This document shows, piece by piece, positions 25,309-33,965 of a DNA stretch of 64,000 nt. A model generated the notes under the pieces. The model had not been told where the DNA came from. It saw only the letters and a program-made list of their open reading frames with translations, and searched no databases. The stretch comes from an uncultured Porphyromonadaceae bacterium (GTDB lineage: Bacteria; Bacteroidota; Bacteroidia; Bacteroidales; Muribaculaceae): positions 52,381-116,380 of the forward strand of contig CALEUL010000023.1 of the NCBI GenBank assembly GCA_937921035.1, written 5' to 3'. Each line of letters begins with the position of its first letter. Position 1 is the stretch's first letter. Position numbers and translations under genes: made by a program.

Positions 25309-26838
25309 TCAATTTTTAGAAAGTGGGAGTATTATTACAAATTTTGTTCCTGTACCGAATTCGCTCTGCACGGTAATTGTGCCGCCAAGCTCTTCTACCA
25401 TCTTGCGGACATATGCCAGACCAAGGCCGAAGCCTTTGACGTCATGACGGTTGCCGGTGGATACACGGTAGAATTTCTCAAAGATTTTTTTTAGGTCGTC
25501 TCGTTTGATTCCTATACCGTTGTCCTCCACAGAAATCTCAAGGCGGTCGTCGCCGAGGTTGCGGGTGCTGACGGTAAGCTGGAGCGGCCTGTCGGAATCG
25601 CGGTATTTGACGGCGTTGTCGAGGAGGTTGAAGATTACGTTTGTAAAGTGCATCTCGTCGACATTCACGATGGCATCCATAGAATCCAGATGCGCGTCGA
25701 TAGAACCACCGTATTTTTCTACTTTGAGTTTGAATGTATTCACAATATTGTAAATAGCCGCGTTAGCATCTACTTCCTCCAGACGCAATGTGGAACGCTG
25801 ATGGTCGAACATCGACAGCTGGAGCACCTTCTCTACCTGGAAACGCAGTCGTTTGGTCTCGTCGGTAATCACTGTGGAAATCTGCTGCAGCATAGCGGGC
25901 GATTTGCGTACGCTCTGGTCGTTGAGCATCTGCGCAGCAAGCGATATTGACGAGATTGGCGTTTTGAATTCGTGCGTCATGTTGTTTATGAAGTCGTTCT
26001 TCATCTCCGTAAGTTTCTTTTGGCGGAAAGCGACAAATATGGTGTACACGAATATGATGAGTAGAATGAATGTGAACGCGAAGGCGGGCACCATGAACGA
26101 TATCGAGGAGAAGATATAGTCAGCCTTGGTAGGGAAATATACTTTAAGATAATTCCTTGGGCCGTTGAGGTCGTTGGGGAATATTGGCTGGGTAAACATG
26201 TTGTCGCGATCGGCTTCCGTTGCCTGATAGTTGGCCGATTTATACATTATCGTGCCCGCATGGTTCGCTACGGCAAATTCGAAGGGGACTTTAAGACCGA
26301 GTGTATCCAATTCCTGCCGGAGGTATGTGCGTACGCGCGCCGAATCGGCGCGTTCACCTATCGGTCGTACCGAGGCCTTGGATATGATGTTCAGAATAAC
26401 ATCGTCGAGAAGGTCTTTCTGATAGAAATAGCCCTTGCGGTAGGCATCCTGGAACGAGCGGTAGTGCGATTCCATACCGCCGACGCTTGTATTCAGTTTG
26501 GTAATTTCGTTGACGTTTCCTTTGATAGTGAGGTTGGCTTCGAGGCCGGAGGTGGTTTTGAAACTATACTTGATACCTTCGAGAACCGATGATTCTCCGA
26601 TGTTGTTGCCTTCGATGGAGGAGGTTTGGCGTTGCCGGACCTCATCTTCGAGGAAGTGTTTGGCCTCGTCCTGATCAAGACGCAGGGCTACTGCTACTAA
26701 ACTCTGACGGACACCCTGCACAAACTGCTCGTAGCGTATCTGCACGATGTTCTTCATATAGAATATCTGGATGCACAGCAGTCCGACGAATGCTATGGCC
26801 ATCAAAACCGTTAATATCCAAATAGTTTGTTTCTTCAT
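25309..26838 (-). CDS. rprX: Sensor histidine kinase, RprX-like
   Basis: A 509-residue membrane kinase: transmembrane helix 1 at about 6-27, a periplasmic sensor of ~215 residues, helix 2 at about 245-270, then the DHp box NNMTHEFKTPISS with phospho-acceptor His289, and the ATPase domain with N box (FNLLDNAVKYR), DNGIGI, the F box region and GFGLGLAYV. The partner is RprY, whose gene follows directly. The ligand is unknown; in Bacteroides the pair has been linked to antibiotic and stress responses. A consensus promoter lies about 130 bp upstream, so the mRNA has a long leader. Confidence 0.88.
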   Translation of the reverse strand: MKKQTIWILTVLMAIAFVGLLCIQIFYMKNIVQIRYEQFVQGVRQSLVAVALRLDQDEAKHFLEDEVRQRQTSSIEGNNIGESSVLEGIKYSFKTTSGLEANLTIKGNVNEITKLNTSVGGMESHYRSFQDAYRKGYFYQKDLLDDVILNIISKASVRPIGERADSARVRTYLRQELDTLGLKVPFEFAVANHAGTIMYKSANYQATEADRDNMFTQPIFPNDLNGPRNYLKVYFPTKADYIFSSISFMVPAFAFTFILLIIFVYTIFVAFRQKKLTEMKNDFINNMTHEFKTPISSISLAAQMLNDQSVRKSPAMLQQISTVITDETKRLRFQVEKVLQLSMFDHQRSTLRLEEVDANAAIYNIVNTFKLKVEKYGGSIDAHLDSMDAIVNVDEMHFTNVIFNLLDNAVKYRDSDRPLQLTVSTRNLGDDRLEISVEDNGIGIKRDDLKKIFEKFYRVSTGNRHDVKGFGLGLAYVRKMVEELGGTITVQSEFGTGTKFVIILPLSKN

Positions 26839-26967
26839 TTGGTAAATGCCTTAGTAATGTAGGCGTTTAAGAATTAACCTATATTTTGTTAACAATTAAA
26901 ACTCTTTAATGTTAGATGGCACCTGGAATAAATATATGCCGCTCGGCCGTATTTTAACATTTCGAGC

Positions 26968-26998
26968 CAAAATTAACTAAACGAACCGAAATGACAAA
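26968..26998 (-). promoter_or_regulatory. rprXY promoter with 19-bp spacer
   Basis: Minus strand TTTG (26995-26998), 19-bp spacer, TAATTTTG (26968-26975). It is 129 bp from the rprX start, giving a leader of roughly 120 bases in which I see no clear element. Confidence 0.65.
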
Positions 26999-27030
26999 AC
27001 TTTTGTTTGTTAAATTAACATAACGGCAAT

Positions 27031-27060
27031 AAAAAAGCCACTATAGAGTGGCTTTTTTAT
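27031..27060. terminator. Terminator downstream of nhaA
   Basis: AAAAAAGCCACT and AGTGGCTTTTTT form a 12-bp perfect inverted repeat with a short loop. It lies 9 bp past the nhaA stop and has T tracts on both sides. Confidence 0.9.
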
Positions 27061-27068
27061 AGAGGATT

Positions 27069-28496
27069 TCACTCTTCTTCGACAGCGTCGGGGGCAACGC
27101 CTTTTGGCAGAGTGAAATGCAGCCACAGGAATGCGATTGTTCCGGCAACAAGCGAGCCGACAACTATACCGAGTTTGGCGTGTGCGAGAAGGTCGGACTG
27201 TGCGGCGGCGTCGAAACTGAGGGTGGCGATGAAAATTGATACGGTGAAGCCTATGCCTCCAAGCATGGCGATGGACGACATCATGTGCCAGTCGGCGTGT
27301 TTGGGCATAGGGGCGAGTCCGAGTTTTACTGTGAGCCACGAGAATGACAGGATGCCGATGAATTTGCCCAAAACAAGACCGAGGATAATGGCGAGAGACA
27401 CTCCTTCGAACACTGATGCCGGATTCATGTCCAGCAGGAAAATGCCGGCGTTGGAGAATGCGAACAGTGGCAGGATAAAGTAGTTTACTATTGGGTGCAG
27501 GCTGTCCTCAAGGTCCTGAAGCGGCGATATTACTTTATCCGAGGCGCTTTCAACTTCCTTAAGCCAGTTCATCTGCTCTTTGCCTAAGATTGTGCGTTTT
27601 TTAAGGTCTTCAGGATCGTCGCACTCTTTGAAATGCGAAATTGAGTGGCGGATTATGCGGATGTATTTCTGCGGGGCGAACACCGGAGTGGCTGGTACGC
27701 AGAATGCAACGAGAACACCCGCGATTGTCGGATGGATTCCGGAGTTGAGGAACAGGAACCATACAAGGCCGCCGATGACAAGGTAGAAAATCTTGCTTTT
27801 AATATGAAGAGCCGACCCTAAGAGCAGGAATCCGAGAAGGCCTGCGGCATAAATGAGGAATACATACTCGATATTTGACGAATAGAAGGCTGCAATAACA
27901 ATAATACCGCCGATATCATCGACAACGGCAAGTGTCGTGAGGAAAATCTTTAGCGACAGCGGCACGCGCTTGCCCAGCATCGCCAGTACACCGAGCGAGA
28001 AAGCTATATCTGTGGCCATAGGTATGGCTGCGCCTCCGCTGTAGTCGCTGCCCTGGCTCATAATCCAGTATATGATTACCGGGCATACCATTCCGCCTAT
28101 TGCGCCAACAATAGGGAGAAGTGCCTGGCGGAACGACGATAGCTCGCCGACAAGAACCTCTCGCTTTATTTCCAGTCCGATGCTAAAGAAGAATATTGCC
28201 ATCAGTACATCATTGATGAATGCCAGCAATGTCATGGGATGCCCGTCGTGGCTGAATATATTGAAATCGCCCAGTTGCAGCCGCACTTCCTCGTCCCAGA
28301 AATCGAAATAGTAGCTGTTTATTCCCGGAATATTGGCGATTATAAGCGCGACAGCTGTTGCGGCTATCAGTATGTTGCCGCCGGAAGCGTGGCGTCTCAG
28401 TGCCTGACGTGCTGCGAAGAATATGCCGCTATCGAAAACCGATTGATTATCTGTAACGTCAGGTTTGCTGTTTTTAAATAATTTGTACATTTTCAT
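27069..28496 (-). CDS. nhaA: Na+/H+ antiporter NhaA
   Basis: Exchanges sodium for protons across the inner membrane. The 475-residue protein has about twelve hydrophobic helices. The transport aspartates are visible: Asp163 in AIPMATDIAFSLG and the pair Asp193-Asp194 in LAVVDDIGG. FFSIGLEIKRE is the family signature. A long loop of about 60 residues between helices (ECDDPEDLKKRTILGKEQ region) and a C-terminal tail make it longer than E. coli NhaA (388). Monocistronic between two hairpins. Confidence 0.93.
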   Translation of the reverse strand: MKMYKLFKNSKPDVTDNQSVFDSGIFFAARQALRRHASGGNILIAATAVALIIANIPGINSYYFDFWDEEVRLQLGDFNIFSHDGHPMTLLAFINDVLMAIFFFSIGLEIKREVLVGELSSFRQALLPIVGAIGGMVCPVIIYWIMSQGSDYSGGAAIPMATDIAFSLGVLAMLGKRVPLSLKIFLTTLAVVDDIGGIIVIAAFYSSNIEYVFLIYAAGLLGFLLLGSALHIKSKIFYLVIGGLVWFLFLNSGIHPTIAGVLVAFCVPATPVFAPQKYIRIIRHSISHFKECDDPEDLKKRTILGKEQMNWLKEVESASDKVISPLQDLEDSLHPIVNYFILPLFAFSNAGIFLLDMNPASVFEGVSLAIILGLVLGKFIGILSFSWLTVKLGLAPMPKHADWHMMSSIAMLGGIGFTVSIFIATLSFDAAAQSDLLAHAKLGIVVGSLVAGTIAFLWLHFTLPKGVAPDAVEEE

Positions 28497-28518
28497 AAAC
28501 GTGATGATAATGCAATAG

Positions 28519-28567
28519 AAACAAACAGTGTCTTTCCAAAGTTTGGAAAAGCACTGCCTTTGTTTTT
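28519..28567 (-). terminator. Long hairpin between maf and nhaA
   Basis: A 20-plus-bp imperfect inverted repeat centred on CTTTCCAAA/TTTGGAAAAG, with outer AAACAAA/TTTGTTT arms; on the minus strand TTTCTATT follows. It lies just past the maf stop and before the nhaA start. Confidence 0.65.
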
Positions 28568-28597
28568 ATTGCTGTTGTTTTTAGTGTGTGCGAACGC

Positions 28598-29260
28598 TTA
28601 GGAGAAGAATTTTTTCAGGTGCTGGTAAAGCGCGTGTAACGGAAGCCCCATCACATTATAGAAACATCCGTTTATGCCCTCTATGGCAGCTCCACCCACC
28701 CATTCCTGGATTCCGTAGCCGCCTGCTTTGTCCAGCGGTTTGTAAAGCTCCACGTACGTGGCAATCTCTTCGTCGGTAAGCGGACCGAAAGTAACATCGG
28801 TAGCCACGCTGAAAGTATCTTGCTTAAGACCTTCGAGCGATGTCAAGGTAACGCCGGTAACCACGGTATGGGTATTGTTCTGGAGATGTCTCAGCATATC
28901 TTCGGCTTCATCGGAATCCTTGGGCTTGCCAAGGATTTTGCCATCAAGTATAACTACAGTATCGGCGGTAATAATCAGTTCGTCGGGTTGCAGGATATCG
29001 TTGTAAGCCTCGGCTTTCAGACGTGAGAGGTAAGCCGGAACATCTGTCGGTTCAAGGTTGGCCGGATATGTCTCTTTCACGTTTTTGGATGTAACGATAT
29101 CGAATGCTGGAAGAATCATTCCAAGCAGTTCGCGGCGCCTGGGCGAGTTGCTTGCCAACAGTATATTCTTATTCTTAAGAGCTGGCGAGGGCAGAGGAGG
29201 AAGAACTTCCGGCGCTGCCGCGGGGGCCGTGCGCCAGTTAAAATCAAGATGGTGTGTCAT
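28598..29260 (-). CDS. maf: Maf family nucleoside-triphosphate pyrophosphatase
   Basis: House-cleaning enzyme that hydrolyses non-canonical or modified nucleoside triphosphates such as dTTP/UTP analogues. Motifs: LLASNSPRRRELLG (34-47), ITADTVVILDGKILGKP and the C-terminal GGYGIQEWVGGAAIEGINGCFYNVMGLP. There is a ~30-residue Pro/Ala-rich N-terminal extension ahead of the core, and no later ATG that could replace the start. Overlaps kdsC by 4 bp; last gene of nitroreductase-DUF2520-kdsC-maf. Confidence 0.92.
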   Translation of the reverse strand: MTHHLDFNWRTAPAAAPEVLPPLPSPALKNKNILLASNSPRRRELLGMILPAFDIVTSKNVKETYPANLEPTDVPAYLSRLKAEAYNDILQPDELIITADTVVILDGKILGKPKDSDEAEDMLRHLQNNTHTVVTGVTLTSLEGLKQDTFSVATDVTFGPLTDEEIATYVELYKPLDKAGGYGIQEWVGGAAIEGINGCFYNVMGLPLHALYQHLKKFFS

Positions 29261-29781
29261 TGTCCGAATGCTTTGCTTTGCTGCGGCCAGACGCCGCGCA
29301 CGGTAAGGAGTTCTTCGAGAAGTTCGCGAGCCACGCCATAGCCGCCGTCGGCACTCGTAATGTATCGGGCGATGGCTTTTATCTGCGGAGCGGCGTCGCG
29401 CGGAGCAACAGCAAGCCCTACTGTTTTCATTGGCTCGAGGTCGGGAATGTCGTCGCCGCAGTATGCGACTTCTTCTGGCGCCAGATTGTATTTGGCCATC
29501 CAGTCGTTAAGCCATTCGAGCTTATTGCCGGTACCGAGGTACTGGTCGGTAACGCCCATATTTTTGAAACGGGCGCGTACCGCCGGCGTATCTGCTCCGG
29601 AAATAAGGGCGATATGCACACCGGCCTTCACAGCAGTTACAATTGCATATCCGTCGCGGAGGTTTGCCATTCGTCGTGGAATTCCGTTATCGTCCATCGG
29701 CACCACGGCGGGGGAAAGCACACCGTCTACATCGAAGGCGATGCCGCGGATTTTGGACAGTGGATAATCTATTCTGCTCAT
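29257..29781 (-). CDS. kdsC: KdsC-like HAD phosphatase (KDO 8-phosphate phosphatase)
   Basis: Removes phosphate from KDO-8-phosphate on the way to the lipopolysaccharide inner core. The 174-residue protein is a capless C0-type HAD: nucleophile motif FDVDGVLS (16-23, Asp17/Asp19), ISGADT, the conserved lysine in the GNKLEWL segment, and CGDDIPDLEPM. A related sugar-phosphate substrate is possible, but length and motifs fit KdsC. Gap of 3 bp to the DUF2520 gene and overlap with maf suggest one transcript. Confidence 0.88.
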   Translation of the reverse strand: MSRIDYPLSKIRGIAFDVDGVLSPAVVPMDDNGIPRRMANLRDGYAIVTAVKAGVHIALISGADTPAVRARFKNMGVTDQYLGTGNKLEWLNDWMAKYNLAPEEVAYCGDDIPDLEPMKTVGLAVAPRDAAPQIKAIARYITSADGGYGVARELLEELLTVRGVWPQQSKAFGQ

Positions 29782-29784
29782 CTC

Positions 29785-30564
29785 TTATTTGAGACACACA
29801 TTGTGCGTCTTTATAATATAATCTGAAATCGAATCGTAAATTTTCTGCAAATCATTATCGAGGGCGGCACGCTGTATATCCATCACGGCTTTGTCGCCGC
29901 GCTTGGCGGGACCCGTAAGGGCGTCGTGTGGCCCGATTGCGAATACCTTGGCGACGGTAGCTTCCACAAGAGGCCGAACCGTCTCCAACGGATAATTCTC
30001 CTCTGCGAGAACCTGCCCTGCGATATCCAGCATTTCCACAATGAAATTGGATGAAAAGACGCCGGCTATATGCAGTTTTGAACGCTGGTGTGCGTCGGCA
30101 TGGTGTACTGTAGCCGAAATACAGGAGGCGACGCCGTCAAGGATAGCGTAATCGTCGGCGACGGCGGCCTCGGTGAAGAACGGTACTCGGGCCATATCGA
30201 CAAACGTGTTCTTAGAGAACGTCTGCAATGGGTAAAGTACACCAGTTCGCGGGCTTATGGGGGCAAGACGCTCTTTCTGCACTGTTCCTGACGTGTGCAC
30301 GACAAGCGGGGCTGAAGCGATGTTGCCGATTGCCTCTACGACACGGTCTACGGCGTTGTCGGCTACACTGATAATGACTATTGCCGGCTTGAAGGATACA
30401 ACATCGGTCAAGGAACCCCATGCGGGAATGTTATTTTCCTGCGCGAGGTCGCGGGCATGATCGGGTGTGCGCGAACAAACTGCGGCAATCCGTCCGGCAA
30501 GTGCATGGGCAATATGCGATGCGACATTGCCTGTACCGGCCAGAACAATATCGCGCTCCATCAT
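29785..30564 (-). CDS. Rossmann-like, DUF2520 domain oxidoreductase
   Basis: Putative NAD(P)-binding protein of the family with an N-terminal Rossmann domain and a C-terminal helical DUF2520 domain. Visible: RDIVLAGTGNVASHIAHAL (4-22, dinucleotide loop GxGNxA), SVADNAVDRVVEAI, VHTSGT and GVLYPLQTFSK, resembling 6-phosphogluconate-dehydrogenase-like folds. I use ATG 30564, which overlaps the nitroreductase stop (ATGA); a longer frame starting at 30672 has no family-like sequence. The substrate is unknown. From memory the neighbourhood with kdsC and maf recurs in Bacteroidota. Confidence 0.8.
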   Translation of the reverse strand: MMERDIVLAGTGNVASHIAHALAGRIAAVCSRTPDHARDLAQENNIPAWGSLTDVVSFKPAIVIISVADNAVDRVVEAIGNIASAPLVVHTSGTVQKERLAPISPRTGVLYPLQTFSKNTFVDMARVPFFTEAAVADDYAILDGVASCISATVHHADAHQRSKLHIAGVFSSNFIVEMLDIAGQVLAEENYPLETVRPLVEATVAKVFAIGPHDALTGPAKRGDKAVMDIQRAALDNDLQKIYDSISDYIIKTHNVCLK

Positions 30565-31103
30565 TCTTCCTCTCCGTTGGTCCAGGTGCCTAAATGGACT
30601 TTCTCCCATTTGAGCTTGGACGGGTCTACGGGCTTGCGGGTTTCTGCAGAATATCCGAAAGTCATGATACATTCCACAACCATTTTGTTGGGGATGCCGA
30701 GCATTTCACGTACATAATTTTCGGAGGGTTCGTTATCGGCGGTATCACGACCGCGTACCTGAATCCAGCAGGAACCGAGTCCGAGTGCAGCGGCCTGCAG
30801 GTGCATGAACATTGCGGCGCAAGTGGCATCCTCTATGTATGCCTCGCTCTTTTCCGGGTCGGTTGTAACAACAACGGCGAGCGGAGCGGAGGAAAGTCCG
30901 GTGGCGTATGATGGTTTCATATGCTCGAGCTTGCGAAGAACCTCGCGGTCGTCCACCACGACAAATTCCCAGCTACGGGCATTTTTGGATGTAGGCGAGA
31001 GCAATGCAGCCTCAAGGATAGTCTTGACGTCCTCGGGGTTGATAGGCTGTTCTGTATAGCGGCGTATACTGTGGCGCTGGAGCAAAAGTTCGTGAAGTGT
31101 CAT
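30561..31103 (-). CDS. Nitroreductase family flavoprotein
   Basis: A 180-residue cytoplasmic FMN oxidoreductase of the nitroreductase fold. Visible: RHSIRRYTEQPIN (10-22, FMN phosphate arginines), the LLSPTSKNARSWEFVVV segment (35-51) and GLGSCWIQVRG. The physiological acceptor is unknown; related enzymes use NAD(P)H to reduce nitroaromatics, quinones or flavins. First gene of nitroreductase-DUF2520-kdsC-maf; no consensus promoter found in the 46-bp gap upstream, so it may be read from the HU/SPOR gene. Confidence 0.85.
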   Translation of the reverse strand: MTLHELLLQRHSIRRYTEQPINPEDVKTILEAALLSPTSKNARSWEFVVVDDREVLRKLEHMKPSYATGLSSAPLAVVVTTDPEKSEAYIEDATCAAMFMHLQAAALGLGSCWIQVRGRDTADNEPSENYVREMLGIPNKMVVECIMTFGYSAETRKPVDPSKLKWEKVHLGTWTNGEEE

Positions 31104-31149
31104 ATTAAAAGAGGCGAAGATTAAACAATAGTCCGCATCTTTCGCCGAA

Positions 31150-32118
31150 TCACTTCCGGCATACCCACGCGGACGGATAGGTATTATAAATGTCGGCGGC
31201 CTGAGCTTTCTGCATCAGTTCTTCAGCGGTCGGGGCTCCCATGATATATGCGCGGTAGCGACCGTCTTTCTGAAGCATTTTTACGCCGGCAGGAGCGCTG
31301 GCCATATAGCGTGCGGCTTCGTCGCTGTTTGCAAGCGAGGCCACTACAAGACAATAACGCTCGGTGTTGACGTTTTGTTCGGCAACAATGCTTTCCGCAG
31401 GGGTATTGTCGTAAACAACTTCCGACGATGCGTCGGCTGGAGTGTTGAATATCAGTATCAGGGATTCGTTGCTGCGCGAAGTTGGATCTGTCGTTGCGAA
31501 AGTTGTAACGGGCTGCGGCTGTTCGATACCGAAGGAGGCCTGAGTGGTGGTGGTGTTCCCTTTCGGTAACTGAGCGATTATAAATGTGAGGAACGCGAAC
31601 ACGGCTATTGCGGCGGCACTGGAGGCTGTGCGACGCATCGACCGCATCATGCGCTGGCGCCGTTGTTCCATTTCATTTTCGTCTGCCGCCGAGGTTTCTT
31701 CCGAATTGACGTGAATAGGCTCAAGTGTGATTTCCGGGTAGGAGAATGCCGGACCGGACCATCCGTTGTTCTGTACGAATGACAGTACGCCTTCATTCTG
31801 CCGGATAGTTCCTATTTCGCCGATATTCGATTCTCCTTTGAAGTTGAGATCGTGGCGTACGTCCCCGATACCTTGCTGGACAGTGGCGAAAGCCTGCTCG
31901 CTGTCTACACCGGAACGGAGCATTACAGAATGCTGCAGGTCAACGTCATCGCCATTCTCAGCGTCGTATTCGAACGACACTGTGGTCCCGGGTGGAAGAA
32001 GGCGTACGCCGTCGAACGATGCGGGCCGGCGGTGGCATGTAAATGTTCCTATGCCGGGAATTCCGACAATTCCGCGGTTCTCAAGCAAATAGGTAATATG
32101 ACGTTTTGTTTCGTTCAT
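31150..32118 (-). CDS. HU-fold (CCDC81-like) and SPOR domain membrane protein
   Basis: A 322-residue single-pass protein. The N-terminal ~130 residues resemble the two tandem prokaryotic HU-like domains found in Bacteroidota envelope proteins (YLLENRGIVGIPGIGTF at 10-26 and a second GxGxI unit at 98-104). One transmembrane helix lies at about 166-184, preceded by an Arg-rich stretch. A C-terminal SPOR domain (about 253-320, YCLVVASLANSDEAARYM) is predicted to bind denuded peptidoglycan in the periplasm. Topology would put the HU fold in the cytoplasm. Function unknown; a cell-division or wall-to-cytoplasm role is inference. Confidence 0.8.
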   Translation of the reverse strand: MNETKRHITYLLENRGIVGIPGIGTFTCHRRPASFDGVRLLPPGTTVSFEYDAENGDDVDLQHSVMLRSGVDSEQAFATVQQGIGDVRHDLNFKGESNIGEIGTIRQNEGVLSFVQNNGWSGPAFSYPEITLEPIHVNSEETSAADENEMEQRRQRMMRSMRRTASSAAAIAVFAFLTFIIAQLPKGNTTTTQASFGIEQPQPVTTFATTDPTSRSNESLILIFNTPADASSEVVYDNTPAESIVAEQNVNTERYCLVVASLANSDEAARYMASAPAGVKMLQKDGRYRAYIMGAPTAEELMQKAQAADIYNTYPSAWVCRK

Positions 32119-32126
32119 TCGTTCTA

Positions 32127-32134
32127 CAAAATTA
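32127..32134 (-). promoter_or_regulatory. -7 box upstream of the HU/SPOR gene
   Basis: Minus strand TAATTTTG matches TAnnTTTG, 8 bp from the start codon. The predicted transcript would begin at or near the ATG, which makes this box doubtful or the leader extremely short. No good -33. Confidence 0.35.
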
Positions 32135-32202
32135 GTAAATTTTTAGGAGAATAACGACACCTCAACGCAAATTCCTGAAAAATTTTCCGAGTGATAGAAA
32201 AA

Positions 32203-32233
32203 ACAGGCTGCATCTCACAGAGACGCAGCCTGT
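32203..32233 (-). terminator. Intrinsic terminator after the acyl-CoA dehydrogenase
   Basis: ACAGGCTGC and GCAGCCTGT arms with additional GTCTC/GAGAT-type pairing; on the minus strand it is followed by TTTTTTC. It closes the etfB-etfA-ACAD transcript. Confidence 0.9.
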
Positions 32234-32254
32234 CGTATATGGGGCTGGGATGAA

Positions 32255-33955
32255 TCAGATGCCGTAGGCGGCGAGCTGTTCAACCTTGAAGTTGCGGATA
32301 AATTCGATGTGGCTTTCGCAAAGAGCCTGCGTCAGTTTTGTGTAGACGGTAGCGGAAGCGGTGAAGCTTTCGTTGGTCTTTGCGGAGAGGAGCATCAGGT
32401 AGGACATTACCAGGCTGCCGGCCATTTCTACGAGGCGACGGGCCATGAAGTCGAGCAGACGCTGATCGTTGGCAGCGGTAACTTTTTCCACTGCTTCTGC
32501 AAAGAGAGCGGTGAGGCCCTTCAGTGTCTCGGCCATAGGTGCGAGTTCTCCGGAGAATCCTTCTTCGGCATACTTATTGAGAAGTTCGAGGTATGCGCCG
32601 GTGGTTACGTAGCGGATAGCGGCAACTACCTGTAGCTGTGTTGTGCCTTCGTAGATGGAGGTGATGCGGGCGTCGCGGTAGATGCGTTCGCATGCGTAAT
32701 CCTTCATGAAGCCGGAACCGCCGTGAATCTGGATGCAGTCGTAGGCGTTCTGGTTACAGTACTCGCTGCCGAGACCTTTTGCAAGGGGGGTGAGGGCGTC
32801 GGCGAGTTTGCTGTAGTATTTCATTTCGGTGCGCTCCTCGGGAGTGAGCTTGCGCTCGCGGGAAATGTCCTCGTAAATCTTGTACATGTCCACAAAACGC
32901 GAGGTTTCGTAGAGCAGACAACGGGAAGCGTCCAGTTTGGCCTTCATGTTGGCGAGCATCTCGGAAACTGCGGGGAATTCGATGATGGCTTTGCCGAACT
33001 GACGGCGCTCCAGTGCATACTGGCGTGCTTCGCGGTAGGCAAGTTCGCTCACGCCCACGCTCTGTGCGGCAATGCCGAGGCGCGCGCCGTTCATCAGGGC
33101 CATAACATATTTGATGAGGCCCAGACGGCGGTTACCGCAAAGTTCGGCGGGAGCGTTCTTGTAGACGAGTTCGCATGTAGGCGAGCCTTTGATACCCATC
33201 TTGTTTTCGATGCGGCGTACGGTAACACCGCCGTTGCGCTTGTCGTAGATGAACATAGACAGGCCGCGGCCGTCCTTTGTGCCTTCTTCCGAACGCGCGA
33301 GCACCAGATGTATGTCGCTGTCGCCGTTGGTGATGAAACGCTTCACGCCGTTGAGAACCCATGTGCCGTCCTCTTTCTGGGTGGCTTTGAGCATCACGCT
33401 CTGAAGGTCGGAACCGGCGTCAGGCTCGGTAAGGTCCATAGACATTGTCTCGCCCTCGCAAACACGCGGTATATACTTCTTGTGCTGTTCCTCGCTGCCG
33501 AATTCGTAGAGAGTCTCGGCGCAGTCCTGAAGGCCCCAAAGGTTCTCGAAGCCTGTATCGGCACGGCTGACGATGTCGGCGGCCATGATATAGGGGGTGA
33601 TGGGGAAGTTGAGGCCACCGAAACGGCGGGGCATTGCCATACCCATCAGACCGGCCTTGCGGCATACGTCAAGGTTCTGGACGGTGCCGGATGCGTAGTG
33701 TGCGCGGCCGTCGGAGCAGGAAGCGCCTTCGTGGTCGACACCCTCGGCATTTTCGGCGATGGTGGTGCCGCAGATTTCGCCTACGATTTCGAGAACTCGC
33801 TCGTAGTTGTCCATTGCGTCGGCGAAGTCGGTCGGCGCGTAGTCATATTTTTCAGCATCGGTGTAGTCGCGCTCTTTGAGGGCGACAATCTTCTCCATCA
33901 AAGGATGGTGGAGATGATGCTTCAGATCGGGATTGTCAGTATAGAAATTTGCCAT
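32255..33955 (-). CDS. Acyl-CoA dehydrogenase family protein (long form)
   Basis: FAD enzyme that introduces a double bond into an acyl-CoA. The three ACAD domains are visible: LTEPDAGSDLQ (175-185), the MKGIKGSP-type segment (here MGIKGSPTCELV, 253-264), IQIHGGSGFMKDY (409-420) and the catalytic base in IYEGTTQLQ (Glu436). At 566 residues it has a C-terminal extension of about 120 residues beyond the short-chain enzymes, as in the FadE-like and AidB-like long forms. Substrate unknown. It follows etfA by 10 bp, so the electrons surely go to this Etf. Confidence 0.9.
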   Translation of the reverse strand: MANFYTDNPDLKHHLHHPLMEKIVALKERDYTDAEKYDYAPTDFADAMDNYERVLEIVGEICGTTIAENAEGVDHEGASCSDGRAHYASGTVQNLDVCRKAGLMGMAMPRRFGGLNFPITPYIMAADIVSRADTGFENLWGLQDCAETLYEFGSEEQHKKYIPRVCEGETMSMDLTEPDAGSDLQSVMLKATQKEDGTWVLNGVKRFITNGDSDIHLVLARSEEGTKDGRGLSMFIYDKRNGGVTVRRIENKMGIKGSPTCELVYKNAPAELCGNRRLGLIKYVMALMNGARLGIAAQSVGVSELAYREARQYALERRQFGKAIIEFPAVSEMLANMKAKLDASRCLLYETSRFVDMYKIYEDISRERKLTPEERTEMKYYSKLADALTPLAKGLGSEYCNQNAYDCIQIHGGSGFMKDYACERIYRDARITSIYEGTTQLQVVAAIRYVTTGAYLELLNKYAEEGFSGELAPMAETLKGLTALFAEAVEKVTAANDQRLLDFMARRLVEMAGSLVMSYLMLLSAKTNESFTASATVYTKLTQALCESHIEFIRNFKVEQLAAYGI

Positions 33956-33965
33956 TTTGCTTCGC

